Below, one piece after another: positions 12,721-26,561 of a DNA stretch of 64,000 nucleotides; the first letter of the stretch is position 1, and each line of letters opens with the position of its first letter. This stretch comes from Chionoecetes opilio (lineage: Eukaryota; Arthropoda; Malacostraca; Decapoda; Majidae). The stretch is from positions 1 through 64,000 of the forward strand of contig JACEEZ010020889.1 of assembly GCA_016584305.1 (NCBI GenBank), in the 5' to 3' direction. A model generated the notes under the pieces. It saw only the letters and a program-made list of their open reading frames with translations, searched no databases and was not told the origin of the DNA. The position numbers and the translations under genes are program-made.

Positions 12721-13170
12721 CATGTACATGTTACTTGTCTATAATGGCAATATAACCGAAAGTATGCTAAGTATGTTAGGGGGTTCATTCATCACACTAC
12801 AGTGATACCTGTTCCCAGCGTAATTGGCTGTTGCTTAAGTGCGTCTGAGTTTTTTTGTTGGTATTATACAACCATTGGAAGTTTGTATATGACCATATAC
12901 ACCTTACAGCAGAGTAATAACATAAAACAAATTCAAGTAAGACATTACATATATACATTAATTGCTGAACGTTAGGTCATTAATTCTGAACGTTAGGAGG
13001 AGTGTCACACAAATAGCGTTCTGGTTCAGACAACGGTTAAAATTTAATTGCATACAAATATAGACAGCGGTATATGTTGGGTCATAGAGCCCACTGTAAA
13101 TCGGGACTGCACAAACTGACCCAGTTAACGATATCGCCTGTTTGCACAAGGGCCTGAAGTCGGAGGGCCG

Positions 13171-13290
13171 CTATGGATATATATATATATTATAATATCT
13201 TTATATAATATCTATATATATATATATATATATATATTTATTATATATAGATATATATATATTATATATATATATAGACTGGTTTATCAG
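13171..13290. repeat. (TA)n microsatellite
   Basis: Imperfect (TA)n with occasional TT or AA breaks. The matching tract in the second 9.5-kb copy is at about 22705-22801. Confidence 0.9.
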
Positions 13291-13739
13291 TATATATATA
13301 TACTGTATCTTGTGTAAATGTTTGTTCTATACATTATCAAATAAAACAGTAAACACGTTTTAGGAGAAAGAGAAAGATGCAAAAGTGAGACACTGGTAGA
13401 TATAATGAAATTAAATATTTTTACAATATAATATGCAAAAAATATGCGTACGTTTTTATAGGCACTTAAATCTAAAATCATGGCACTTGTAGAGGAACAG
13501 CAAATAATATTCCCGAAATATTACGACTTTTGGGGCATTTTGAGGCTTGGACATCCTGGTGACCCTCCTCCTGTGTGCTTGTACCAATCTTTGAAAAGTT
13601 TGTTATTAATTAAATTAGCAATAATTGCAAAAATATTTTCATTATGTTCTTCATAGAAATGAGGTGAATTAGCAGCATGGAAGGAATGTAGGATGGTGAT
13701 AGGAAGTGGGTAATTGACAGTATCAATAACAACAGATAA

Positions 13740-13930
13740 GATAAGATAAGATTTTTCATCCTATCTTAGAAACTTTGGCAAGTACCACTAACAAGGTTAT
13801 TGACTTACCAAAACCAAGCGCCGCCACGTCACACGAACTAGCGGACTCGAACCGCTGAACGCGAATGCCGCAGGGACTCTGCACATTGCGACTCACGTCT
13901 CTACCACCTTGCCACCCTACGGGCATCATA
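13740..13930 (-). repeat. tRNA-derived SINE (minus strand)
   Basis: On the minus strand there is an A-box-like TGGCAAGGTGG (plus-strand 13904-13914) and a B-box GGTTCGAGTCC (13843-13853), spaced as in a tRNA promoter. A TCTTATCTTAT-type tail follows (plus-strand GATAAGATAAGA near 13735-13750). It is too diverged and too long to be a functional tRNA. The same SINE is in the second block copy at about 23280-23465, showing that it inserted before duplication. Confidence 0.75.
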
Positions 13931-14694
13931 ACAAACAAACACTAGCAAACTGGTATTATGCCTATTTTTAAGAAAGGAAATACTCGATGAGTTTTTACCC
14001 TCTACGCATGCATGTGAGGTGACGTCACTGTGTGCTGGAGGAGGCACCATGGAGGGGGCCAGCAGAGCTCCTGGCACACACCTGTAAATCCACTCATTGT
14101 TGATGATCTTTCTGAGACTGTATACGGAAAATTCGTCGAAACAAGTTATTAATTACATCTCCATACTATAATTCATAATCGAGACTAACATCATGCAAAA
14201 TGTTAACATTATAACTCTCATAACCTCCATTTGCTGTGGCTGTGCTGATGTGGTGGGAGGCTGTGGCTGTGGCTTATGTGGTGGGAGGCCTGTGGCTGGT
14301 ACTCAGGGATTAGGTAGACTCCACATCGGTTTCAAAACATTCTGTCAAAGCAATATCAGTAATAATCTGTACATATTAGAACATTGATACTCGACCTGCC
14401 AATGCTAAAGCCATATAATTAGAGAGAGAAATAACAACTTTGTCCAAGTACACTGATAAGGGCTGGAAGCCATTAATAAGAATATATTTACACCCTTAAA
14501 TATAGATGGGTTGATGATCACAATACTGCATAGTCTGTACAAACAAATGTGTGCCATAATTCTGGTATAATGGTAGAGCTGCCGGCCGCCTGCTGCCACC
14601 TCTGCCCAATCTCCGCTGATGCTAAATGGCGCTACAGAAAGATATATCATTATAAATGTTTGAGAAAGGTAACTACGTGCTTACAATAAAAATA

Positions 14695-14772
14695 TATTAT
14701 ATATATATATATTATATATAATTATATATATATATATATAATTTATATATATATATATATATATATATTAGA
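14695..14772. repeat. (TA)n microsatellite
   Basis: Imperfect (TA)n. The counterpart in the second block copy is at about 24228-24300. It is followed by short repeats containing TACGAAAC words (14806-14930). Confidence 0.9.
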
Positions 14773-17700
14773 ATATTTAATCACAATACCAAAGAAGGTT
14801 TGTCATGTACGAAACCAACTTTTCAACTGAGCTGATGTCTATCCTACGAAACGACTATGGTTTCCTATACGAAACAACTTTTGAAGTACGAATCTACTGT
14901 GTAGCCGAAACAACTTTAATACGAACTGACTGCACAACTGGACGCCACTTGACACTCTATCTAACCTTCCTAACCAAATGTAACCACACCACCACCTAGC
15001 TGGGGGCTCCACGCTCCCATTGACCCCGATAATCTAACCTAACTTCCTAATAGGGGGAGCCTCCGTCCCCCACCGACCCCGGTAACATACACAATATTCT
15101 ACCTTAGCCTTAGCTGGGTAGCTCAACACTCTCTGGTCGGGGGGCCCCATTTCCCCCAGGTCCCCCCAAGCTTGTTTTGGGAGAAGGTGGGAAGTATGGG
15201 ATAACTAGAATAATATCGAATATTTACCCGACACACTTGTCAATCTGTGTATTCTCGTCCATTACCAGCAAGTGTGGCTTAACAGGGGTAAACACGCGGT
15301 GCAACGGTTAACGGCTTATCTAGTTTTCTTTTTATTTTCGCCAGCACGGTGGCAGGCTTTGCCTTCCTTTCAGCCTTTAGAGTTAGTGACATGCCAGTGA
15401 TAGCTTAAGAGCAAGGAGGGAGCGCTCATAAAGGTAGCTCTTTTCAGCAGATTCTGAACAATGCCGATTATGGTTGTTTTTAGATATTTTGGTCACATCT
15501 GCTTTTCTCTTATTGACTCAAATATCCTTTAAAAACGACACTTATATACATTCAGGCATCTTTGGGGACAAATGCGCTCACTCCAGGGTTTTTACGTCTC
15601 TTCTTGCCACACACACAGTAGCAATAGCGATGAGGCGACGGGCGGCAATTCTTGCGTCTGGGTGTCAGTAGCCATGTGGGCCTTGTGGGGCTGTTTGTTT
15701 TAAATTTCTGAAGAGGCGACGGTGGTGCCATTTTAAGCGCCATCAAGTTCTGCATAGCGCAAGGATTTTTCTGCGCCATAGGACACCACCTTCCTCGTCC
15801 TCTAGCTTTCTTGGTCTTTAATCGTGGCGGCGAGGCTCCGCATCAACTTGAGTATAGTAACCTACCCAAAAAAAAAAGAAAAAAAAAAAAACCCCCTTAC
15901 CCTGGGAGAGGGGCTAGAAGTGTTGACGTGGAGATCGAGTATCGGCGCTTGAAGCTCCCGAAGCCGCCGCCGATAGCGAAGGTAAAGTGGTAATCACCGG
16001 TTAAACCGGACGATGGAGGTGTAGTTCAGGTGTAGGTTCCTCACACTCTTATACTTTCTTATCGTGGTGGGGTACTGATACCATTGCTATTAAAAGCCTT
16101 CGCTGCCCTTGAGTATATAGAAACAACAACATACGGCGTTTCATGGTATGAGAAAAGCTTGAGCTTAAAGACATTTTTTTGACTACTTGAGGCGAAGTGA
16201 ATAACCAGGCACTAGACGGGGAAGACCAGGAAGACAAGCAAAAGAATCGAAAGAAAAGAAGAGAAAAGAAGAAAGGAGAAAAAGAAAAATTATGAAAGAT
16301 TCGAAGGAACGATAAGCAAAGGGAAGAAACACAAGAGGACAAGGTTATTAAGATCCCCAAGTGAATAGCCAATGGAAGAATTGACAAGATTGTTAATTAT
16401 GAGAGGAAGTTGAAGAGGAGCTATGAAGCGATACGAACGTCAAAGTCCAAGAGAAGAAGAAGAAGAAGAAAGAGAAGAAGTGACATCGAGGAAACAGTTA
16501 TTTAGTTAGTTTTTAGTTTATTGACTACAAGAAAACAGAATCACATTTTGTAATTTAAGATTACAGTAATATACAATGGTACCTATCATTATACATACAA
16601 CAACTAGTTGTAGTCAAAAGGTTAATCTTACTCCGAAACAAAAAAAAAACCCTAAACCAATAGGCAAGGACATAGGGGGAGGGAGAAGAGAAGAGAGAAT
16701 CAAAAATTAACCCTATAATAAAATAATTAGGGGGGGAGGCGGGAAGGTGGGTAGGCTTAGCTCCAGTTTACCTGATAAATTACGGAAAAAAAATGTAGAT
16801 ATGATGAGTATCATTTGGCCCCTTTAATAACGCCTTTCAGTCATATTCTTAATTAATAAAAACATTTGGCCGTGGAAAAAATCCCTTTTTGACTGTTTTT
16901 CTTTGACTGTTGATATTTTGGGAGGAACAATCCTAAAAGCTGATCAGGGGAGGATGAAAATTTCTCTCAAATGAACTTTTGAAAGCGATTTTATGATGAA
17001 AGTGTATCTTATGAATTTTTCATTTTTTTTTGGGGTTTATGCATAAAATTTCTCCTTTTTTCCCTTCTCACCTTTCCGCAGGGTTTGATAACCCGAAATT
17101 AAAAGGACATATTTAGTATTTTTTTAAACTGAAGATGTACAAGTTTTTGATATTTTGGTTCTTTTTTGTGTGCCCGGGGTTGAAACACGGTTCATGAAAC
17201 AAGGGGAGGTGGGCCAATAGGAGGCGAGAGGGATCCACTCCTTGCGTTTTTCCCCCAATATCCTGGGGATTAGGGTTTTTGACCTTGGGTATTTTTTTGT
17301 CTGTCATGGGATTTTAGGGGATATTTTTGAAGCTTTACGTATTTTAATCTAAAGGGAAAAGCAGTGTACGTATTTAGGGTTCATTTTTCATTTTGTTTTT
17401 TTAAAAAAATTGGGGTATTTTTGTTATCTGGTTTTTTTATGGGGATTCTTGGATTTCTGAAATTTTGGTGCCCTGCCTGGAGGCGGTTAGTTACCCCGAG
17501 CACGCCAGCTGTCCTGTCCTCCTGTTCACCTGTTTTCTGTTTTAAAAATAAAACGTTGAAATTGCCCAAATCTTTCACTTCTACTTCGTAAGTCATCGGC
17601 GTCTATATAGGGGCGAGACGATCTCCAGAAATGTTTTTTAGGCAGGGGAATTTTAGGATTAAAAAGGGAAAATAACGTAACAAATATTAAAAATGTAAAA

Positions 17701-18469
17701 GGCTAGCAAAAAAAAAAATTTTCTTGCTTGGGGGGCTATACATTCTTTAAGGGAAAAGGGGCCCTTAAAAAATTCGTAACGCGAAAGGGGGGGGGGGGAA
17801 AGGGGGGGTATGGTAAGTATTATCAGTGTGAAAAGTGGGGGGAGGAGGGTGCACCCATGTGTTACAGCTACATCCAATTTCAGATTTTTTAAAGAAGAAC
17901 CTAAAAGGGAAAATTTTTTGCAGGAAATTATTTCCTTTTCAGACCACATAGGCATGTTTTTTTTTTCGAAAATAAAAATTCTAAAAAAACACCCGCACCC
18001 AATATGACGTTGGCACAGCTTCTAAACCACCGCCCCCCCTAATTTTTAAAAAGGGGGCCCCAATTTTTAAAAAGGGAATTGGGGTTTCCAAGTGTTGGGG
18101 AATGAAATTTCCCCGGGAGGGAAGGTGAAAACCGGTGACGGGGGAAAAGGGGAAGGTTTTTGGGTTCCCCTTTCCTTTCCCCCGCCCCCCCTTTTTTCCT
18201 CCCCTTTCCCGGGCCCCCTTCCCATCCCCCCCCCCCTTTCCCCTTTTCCTTTCCCCCCCCTTCTCCCCCTTCCCCCTCCTCCCCCCTTTTTTCTATCCCC
18301 CCTCCCCCGCCCCTCTCTCTCCTCTCCCCTTCCCCCTCTTCCCCCCCATCTCTCTCTCTCCCCCCTCCCCCCCTCTCCCCCCCACCCTCTCTCCCCCTTC
18401 CCTCTCTCCCCCCTCTCTCTCTCTTTTTCTCTCTTTTGTCTCCCAAAAAAAAATATCAGCTTCTGGAAG

Positions 18470-21400
18470 TGACTGGGGGGAAAAGGAAAGATAAAGTTGG
18501 GGTAATTTTTTACTCGGCCCCCTCCCAGACTTAATGTTCTCGCTCTTCCTTTTTCTACGGCTTGTGGTAGGGGTGCCATCGGGACTTTAACGCACGCCTC
18601 CTGATTAGGTACCTTTCAGGAAATTTCCCAACAGAAATGGGCTCGGGCGGGTTTCCTTTCGCCTGCTTCACCACCTCCGCTTTTGGGACTGCGGCGGTGC
18701 CCCTCATTTCTCGCGGGAAACCCCTTGGACCAAAACCTCACATCTCCCCAGTGGCACCCCAATTTTTAAGTGTTCCCAGTCCCTGCCCTATTTTCGGGAT
18801 CATGTTGCCCCCCGGCCTCCACTAAAACAGTTCCCCGGGACATCCCCCTCTCCACCCCCGTGCCCCTTTTTCGTCTTTCCCCTCCAAATTACTTTTCCAA
18901 ATTACATTGCGTATATGTCTACCCTTTTTTCCTACTTTTTGATAGGGGTCCCCAAAGGCTTTGTTTCTATTATTGTACAAGCTACTCATGCCCTTTTACA
19001 CCCGAATGTCTCCGGGCCCAAAAAAACCCTAAACCGACCCCCCCCGGGGCCCTTTTCTTGGACGTTTGATGCGCGTTCCTTGAGGCGGTTGGGGTTTGGC
19101 CCGGGGGCCGATGGTCAAACTTTTCCCCCAACAGAACCCACTCCTCACCCCCCTCCACGGATATCAAGATTCCAGAGACCCCTGGTGGCGCTTAAAGGGC
19201 TGTGTCAGGACAGAGCCCGGTGGGGGGAAACTTCAGGGGGGGCAAAAATTTCACCAGACGGGGCGTTCGGGTCCAGGGGGGCGCGCCCATCAAAAAGGTG
19301 ATTCGGAAAAAGCCCCCCAAATTTGGCCCTCCACCCAAAGTCCGGGTGACTTCCCCAACCCCCTCATTGAATCCTGGTCTACTCATTTCCGGGTAAAAAA
19401 CCTTCCAAACCCAATTTCAACGGGGCCCTTTCTACCCGGCAGGTCCCCGTGCGCTTCGCTTGTGGGAGCACTGGGGGGGTTACCAACGACAAGGAAAAAG
19501 CATGGTTTACCCAGGGATGAAACCCGGCCCTAACACGGGGAAAAAGGCCCATCGCCCGGGGACGATGGAGTTACTTACGCTGTCCTCCGTCCCCTTTCAT
19601 AAAGCCCCGGTGCCCCCTCTGCTACGTCTTTATAATTTTGTTACAGTCGGGGATGTGTGCCTCCACCTGGACTTGCAGAAACTAGGGGTGCCTTTTTCCA
19701 AAGGGTTTCGTTTCTGAAAAATTCAGACCTGTCTCACTGAAAACATGTTTCAGTAAGGTAATGGAACGCATTTACTAATCGCCCCTTTTTCCTTTGGAGG
19801 AGCAGCTTTCCCCCCGACTTTTTTGGTTTTCCCCCGGCCGGCGAAGCACTCAAATTGTCTCGTCGCCCTCTACTCTGGGCCTCTCATCAAAACAGGGGGT
19901 TTGATTTTTTGTCTAAAGAGTGCGTTTGTTTTTGCGAACAAAGAGTCATTCTGGTCAACTAGTTGACTTTGGTGTTGGGGGGGCGTCTCTTAAAATGGAT
20001 CCCGGGTCAAACCCGTCTCCAGGACCTCCAAAAGAAATTTTTTAAAGGGGGGTTTAAAATCCCGCTCGAAGTTTAAAAATTAGGGACCCACAGGGCGGGG
20101 GTTCTCAGCCCTTTTTTTTTTAATATCCCACCCCCTTTGGGTTTACTCTCTCTTTTACCTACCCCCCCCGGGAACATCGGTCAAATTTTATGGGTGTGAC
20201 ATTTTTATCCATTCTAACCCCCCCAGGCATCTACAGCGTCATCTTGGGCTCATTCTTCATGGCAGCTTCCGCTTTGGTCTGATATTTTTTTTCCCCAGAA
20301 GAGTCCCCAGTGGGGTTTTCTCTTTCCGCCGGGAAGGTTTTTCTTCCCGTGTTCTCGATCGGTGCCCGTATCACCCGCTCTGCACGCAGTATGTCTACCT
20401 TGGAGCCCCAGTCCGGATCCCTCGGCCACCCCGGGACAACGGTTTCACCCTGTCACCAGGCCTCCTGGATCGCTTCAAACGGGTTCGCCCCCTCTCAAAT
20501 CCCTCGCCACCAAAGCGGGCGGTATTTCCTTTTACCCTTAGTTTGAACCCCTTTTTCGGGGCCCCTTTTTACGCTCGGTATTTTACACCCTCCCCCTGCC
20601 TTAATTCCTTCCCCGGCTTCCCCGGTTTCCCTTGAGAGGGTTTTTTAAAACAAGTGGGTGAAATTTATTTTAGGTTTTTTTCCCCCCTCCAAAAGGGTAG
20701 TTAAAATGCAAACAGAAAAAATTAAGCTTCCCCCCCCCACTGAGAGGATTTCCCCTCAAATGTCTCATATCCCCACTTCAAAAGTCTCCGGGTTTTTTTC
20801 CCCGTCTCGGCCCCCCCATTATTTTCGTGTTATTAGGACTGCCCTGGGATCTCCCTCCCCATACCCCGGAAACCCCGCCCGGGGGTCGCCCCTCTTAAAC
20901 AAAACTGTGTGTTCTCCCCCTCCTTAACTTAAAGTTCCGTTCCTGAGGGGGTTTTTTTTTTCCCGTCCTCCCCCCCTGGCCCGGCTCCCTTCCCCGGGGG
21001 TTTTGCTACACTCCAACTTCGAAGGGGGCACTCCCCGTCTTGGGAGCGGCAGCTTGCTTTTGGGGGCCCATAAAGCGGGGTCCTCCTCTGTCCCGGGTCA
21101 CACCGGTCTACAAACCCATGGTTCCTTTTCAGTCAGATGGTCGGGGGGGGGAAACGCGGTTTTTCTCCCCCTTTACATGGGGAAACCCCCCGGGGGGGGG
21201 ATGGGGTTTTTTTCCCCCCGCCCCACCTGCCTTCTCCAGCTCACGTTCCTGCGAGCTGGGAGGGTGTCCCTTTATGCTGTAACCCCCCTTTTTTTAAAGG
21301 ACTCAAAGGGGGGGGTGATATGTGACTTTGGGGGTCACCCTTTTATTCCCCCTTACGGCTCCGAAACCTTTTTCCCAAAATTGGGTTTTTCAAATCTTGA

Positions 21401-22250
21401 CTTTTGTTTAAACGGTAGGTTTTCGTTCATTTTGGGCATCATTTTTTTTTGGTCCCTTCACATGTGGGCCCTCCCACAGCGACACGTGGACCCGGGTTTT
21501 TCGAAAGCAAACCTGTGGTCTGCCGCCCAAAAGGTAACGGGCCCTCACCCTTTTTGCTCCTTTACGGCAAAAGGGTCCGCCGGACGCTCCGCCTCCACAG
21601 CCCGTTCTAGGGACAAACCCGAAGGCGATGTGTCCTCGATCCAAAAACTATTAAAAGTTTTCCGTGCACACCCCTTTTTTAAGTATCGCCCTCCGGGGGG
21701 CCCCCTGGTTCGGGATGCAAAAATGTTGGGCTCGGGTCCCGGGTGCGGGTTTGTTCCGGCCCCCCGGGGGCAAGTTGCTGGTATGGCCGGGAGCCTCACT
21801 TTACATCCCCGCCAAATTTTGGGTGGATGGACCCTCTTCCCAAAACCCCTTTTTTCCCCACTATTTTCCTCCACTTTTCACTTTGGGAAAGTGACATGCT
21901 GCCGCGAGGACTGCCGCCAACGGAAAAAAACCGCTTCCTGCTCGTGCACGACAACTTGGACACCATCCTTGTTCGCCACCCACGATTCGGTGGCTGCCTG
22001 AATAGTGCCCTGCAGGTCACTGTGCTCCTTTTGTTGTGTGTATTGTGTTTTGTTGTGTGTGTCTTTGTGTGTGTAACAATGTGTATTGGGCTTCATGTTT
22101 CTTGTCTTGTCTTGTCATGTTTCATGTTTATTTTCCTTGAGTCCTGTGTCATTTACTTTGTTCACTTGTGTATTTGAGTGCCTGCCGCCTGTGCATGGGC
22201 GTAATAAATTAATCAAAACAAATCTCTCTCTCTCTCTCTCTCTCTCTTTC
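18470..22250 (+). pseudogene. Jockey-type LINE, second (degraded) copy
   Basis: Counterpart of the LINE at 8990-12720. The ends of the coding region are readable: the RNase H-like part at about 21120-21300 and the C-terminal end near 21990. Much of the reverse transcriptase region (about 20080-20300) is scrambled by homopolymer indels, and the YADD motif is no longer legible. The 3' T/G-rich tail and (TC)n at about 22226-22247 match copy 1. Confidence 0.75.
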
Positions 22251-22703
22251 ACTCAGCCACTTGCGTTGTACATGAGATATGACGCCATGTACATGTTACT
22301 TGTCTATAATGGCAGATAACCCGAAAGTATATGCTAAGTATGGTAGGGTGTTCAGTTCATCACACTACAGTGATACCTGTTCCAGCGTAATTGGCTGTTG
22401 CTTAAGTGCTGTCTGAGTTTTGTTGGGTAATTATACAACCATTGGAAGTTGTATATGACCATATACAACTTACAGCAGAGTAAGAACATAAAACAAAAAT
22501 TCAAATAAGAATTACATATATACATTAATTCTGACGTTAGGAGGAGAGTGTCACACAAATAGCGTTCTTGTAGACATGTGTTAAAATTTAATTGCAGACA
22601 AAGATAGACAGCGGGTATATGTTGGGTCATAGACCACTGTAAATCTGGACTGCACACGGAATATCGGCCTGTTGCACAAGGGCCTGAAGTCGGAGGGCCG
22701 CTT

Positions 22704-22704
<1 letters not shown>

Positions 22705-22762
<58 letters not shown>

Positions 22763-22771
22763 TATATATTA

Positions 22772-22801
<30 letters not shown>
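22705..22801. repeat. (TA)n microsatellite
   Basis: Nearly pure (TA)n, counterpart of 13171-13290 in the first block copy. Confidence 0.9.
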
Positions 22802-22802
<1 letters not shown>

Positions 22803-23279
22803 GACTGGTTTATCAGTATATATGATATACTGTAATCTTTGTAAATGTTTGTTCTATAATATTATCAAATAAAAAACAGTAAAACACGTTTTAGGAGAAA
22901 GAGAAAAGATGCAAAAGTGAGACGACTGGTAGATATATGAAATTAAATATTTTTACAAATATAATATGCAAAAAATATGCGTATGATTTTATAGGCACTT
23001 AAAATCTAAAATCATGCATTGTAGAGGAACAGCAAAATAATATTCCTGAAATATTACGACTTTTGGGGCATTTTGAGGCTTGGACATCCTGGTGACCCTC
23101 ACTTATGTTTGCTGTACCCCAATCTGTTGAAAAAAGTTTGTTATTAGTTAAATAGCAATAATTGCAAAAATATTTTCATTATGTTCTTCATAGAAATGAG
23201 GTGAATTAGCAGCATGGAAGGAAATGTAGGATGGTGAATAAGAAGTGGGTAATGACAGTATCAATAACAAACAGATAAG

Positions 23280-23465
23280 ATAAGATAAGATTTTCATCCT
23301 ATCTAGAAACTTTGCAAGTACCAACTACAAGGTTATTGACTATACAAAGCGCCGCCACGTCAGCACGAACTAGGCGGACTCGAACCGCTGACCGAATGCG
23401 CAGGGACTCTGCACATTGCGAGCTCACGCCCTCTACCAACCTTGCCACCCTGACGGGCATCAATA
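23280..23465 (-). repeat. tRNA-derived SINE (minus strand), second copy
   Basis: Counterpart of the SINE at 13740-13930. The B-box complement is at 23376-23386 and the A-box region near 23440-23452, with an extra base in the latter. The GATAAGATAAGA tail is at about 23274-23290. Confidence 0.7.
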
Positions 23466-24227
23466 ACAAACAAACACTAGCAACTGGTATTATGCATATT
23501 TTAAGAAAGGAATACTCGATGAGTTTTACCCTCTACAGCATGCATGTGAGGTGAATCACTGGTGCTGCTGGAGGAGGCCACCATGGAGGAGGGCAGCAGA
23601 GGCTCCTGGCACACACCTGAAAACCACTCATTGTTGATATCTTTCTGAGATGTATAGGGAAAAATTCGTCGAAACAAGGTATAATTACATCTCAGACTAT
23701 AATTCAAAGTGAGACTAACATCATGCAAATGTTAACATTATAACTCTCAATACCATCATTTGCTGTGGCTGTGACTGAGGTGGTGGAGGCTGTGGCTGTG
23801 GCTTATGTGGTGGGAGGCTGTGGCGGGTACTGGGGATTAGTAGCACTCCAACATCGGTGTCAAACAATCTGTCAAAAGAAAATATCAGTAATAATCCTGT
23901 ACATAATTAGAACATTGATACTTACCTGCCAATGCAAAACCCAAATATAATTAAGGAGAGAGAAAAAAAAAACTTTGTCCAATACACTGATAAGGGCTGG
24001 AAGCATTAATAAGAATATATACACCCTTAATATAGATGGGTTGATATCACAATAATGCATAGTCTGTACAAACCCTGTGTGCCATATTTCTGGTAATAAT
24101 GGAAAGAGTTTGCGTCCCCTGTCGCCACAATCTAGCCCAATCTCCGCTGATGCTAATGGCTACAGAAAGATATATTCATTATAAATGTTTGAAAAGGGTA
24201 AACTACGTGCTTACAATAAAAATAAAT

Positions 24228-24239
24228 AATATATATATA

Positions 24240-24272
<33 letters not shown>

Positions 24273-24300
24273 ATTATATATATATATATTATATATTATT
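24228..24300. repeat. (TA)n microsatellite
   Basis: Counterpart of 14695-14772 in the first block copy, followed by the same TACGAAAC-word region. Confidence 0.88.
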
Positions 24301-26140
24301 TATCAAAATACCAAAAGGTTTGTCATGTACGAAACCAACTTTCAACTGAGCTGAGTCTACGAAACGACTATGGTTTCCTATACGAAACAACTTTTTGAAG
24401 TACGAATCTACTGGTGTACGAAAAAACCCTTTTATACGAACTGACTGCACAACTGAAACCCCCCTTGACAATCTAACCTAACCTCCTAACCAAATGTAAC
24501 CACACCACCTAGCTGGGGGGCTCCGCTCCCCTTGGGCCCCGATAATCTAACCTAACTTTCCCAAGAGGGGAGCTCCGTCCCCAACCGACCCCCGGTAACA
24601 TAACAATATTTTAAACCTTAGCCTTAGCTGGGTAGCTCAACACTCCTTGGTCGGGGGCCCCATTCCCCAGGTCCCCCAAACTTGTTTTGGGAGAGGTGGG
24701 AAGTATGGGATAACTAGAATAATATCGAATATTTACCCGACACACTTGTCATCTGTGTTTCTCGTCCATTACAAGCAAGTGTGGCTAAAGGGGTAACAAA
24801 GCGTGCACGGGAACGGGCTTATCTAGTTTCTTTTATTTTCGCCAGCACGGTGGCAGGCTTGACTACCTTCAGCCCTTTAGAGTTTGGACATGCCCAGTGA
24901 TAGCTTAAGAGGCAAGGGAGGGAGGCCTCAAAAAAGGGTAGCTCTTTTCAGCAGATTCTGAACATGCCGGATTATGGTTGTTTTTAAGGATTTTTTGGTC
25001 ACTCTGGATTTTCTCTTATTGACTCCAAATATCCTTTAAAAAAGAACTTATATACCCTTTAAGCATCTTTGGGGAACAAATGCAGCCTCACCCCAGGGTT
25101 TTTACGTCTCTTCTTGCCACACACACAGTGCAATAGCGAGAGGCGACGGGGGGCATTCTTGCTCCTGGGGTGTCAGTAGCCATGTGGGCCCTTGTGGGCT
25201 GTTTTTTTAAATTTCCTGAAGAGGCGACGGTGGTGCCATTTAAGCGCCACAAGTGCATAGCGCAAGGATTTCTGCTGCCATAGGACACCACCTTCCTCGT
25301 CCTCTATCTTTCTTTGGCTTAATCGTGGCGGCGAGGCTCCGACATCAACTTGAGTAGAGTACCCCCCCTTACCCTGGGAGAGGGCTAGAAGTGTTGACGT
25401 GGAGAGTCGAGTAGCGGCGCTTGAAGCTCCGAAGCACGGCGCATAGCGAAGGTGAAAGTGGTAATCACCGTTACCGGGACGATGGAGGGTGTAGTTTCAG
25501 GTGTAGTTCCCACACTCTTTAACATTTCTTATCGTGTGGAGGTACTGATACACATGCTATTTAAAAACCTTCGCTGCCCTTGAGTATATAGAAAAAACAA
25601 AATACGGCGTTGTCAGGGTATGAGAAAAGCTTGAGCTTAAAGACATGTTTGATACTTGAGGGGAAAAGTGATAACCAGGAACTAGAAGGGGAAGACAAGG
25701 AAGACAAGAAAAAGGAAAACGAAAGAAAAGAAGAGAAAAGAAGAAAGGAAAAAGAAAAAAGATGAAGATTCGAAAGGAACGATAAGACAAGGGAAGAACA
25801 CAAAGAAGACAAGGTAATTAGATCCCAAGTGAAATAGCCAAGGGAAGAAATTTACAAGATTGTTAATTATGGAGAGGAAGTTGAAGAGGAGCTATGAAGC
25901 GATACGAAGCGTCAAAGGTCACAAGAAGAAGAAGAAGAAGAAGAAAGAAGAAGAGTGACATCGAGAGTTAGTTTAGTTTAGTTTAGTTTATTGACTACAA
26001 GAAAACAGAATCACATTTGTAATTTAAGATTACAGTAAAATATACAATGGTACCTATCATTATACATACAACAACTAGTTGTAGTCCAAGAAGGTTAATC
26101 TTACTCCGAAACAAACCCTAACAAATAGGCAGAGACAATA

Positions 26141-26535
26141 GCAGAAAATAAACTTGAAAAAGAAAAAGAAAAGAAGAAGAAGAAGACACCTGCGCTATCC
26201 TGCAAGAAGGCAAGAAGGGGAAACCGGACTTGGGGGGTTTAGGGGGGTAAGTATTCACGTGGTTATTATGATATATTACTTGCGTGGAAACAAATACATC
26301 AGCTAAGAGTATTTCAAGGCAAAGACAGATGATCACTATCTGTGTTATTGTATTATATTTTTTTGTCTCTATAGTTTCTCCTTGTGTTTTTAGGCCTTCA
26401 ATAATTCCTCTATCCGAACAGTGACTGATGTTTTTTTTGTTATTTCTCCTCCCCTGCCCCTAATATTTTTGTTCTTTTGCTACCAGTTCTTTGCCTTAGT
26501 TGGGTGCCTGCCTCTTCTCCCTTGCCTAGCCCGTC
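26141..26535. other. Unclassified stretch with AAGAAG-rich start
   Basis: A GAAAAAG/AAGAAG-rich stretch near 26150-26190, then AT-rich sequence. No gene or element ends were recognised. Confidence 0.4.
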
Positions 26536-26561
26536 ATGCACACACACACACACACACACTG

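Larger units (their letters stand above)
7143..16672. repeat. 9.5-kb duplicated block, copy 1
   Basis: This block and 16673-26140 are collinear over their whole length: a GA-rich edge, a repeat beginning near 7230, a jockey-type LINE (about 8990-12720), (TA)n tracts, a minus-strand tRNA-SINE (13790-13925), CT-rich and GAAGAA-rich segments, and a TTTAGTTTATTGAC block. Corresponding positions are offset by about 9.47-9.56 kb. Shared order across several unrelated repeats means one duplication event, or one assembly duplication, rather than independent insertions. Parts outside the named elements (7.2-8.7, 12.75-13.15, 13.3-13.75, 14.0-14.7 and 14.8-16.67 kb) hold no recognisable gene. Confidence 0.88.
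16673..26140. repeat. 9.5-kb duplicated block, copy 2 (indel-rich)
   Basis: Collinear with 7143-16672 and directly abutting it. Compared with copy 1, the part from about 16.7 to 22.0 kb has many one- to three-base deletions and expanded C, G, T and A runs, for example around 17790-17810, 18220-18300 and 20940-21310. From about 22.3 kb onward the match is closer, with small indels in both copies. The pattern looks more like sequencing error than evolutionary substitution. Nothing outside the listed elements is recognisable as a gene. Confidence 0.85.

Noticed and set aside
21003..22001. 332-codon open frame
   Set aside because: Part of the indel-rich second LINE copy; the equivalent region of copy 1 is a broken LINE C-terminal region, so this frame is not a new gene.
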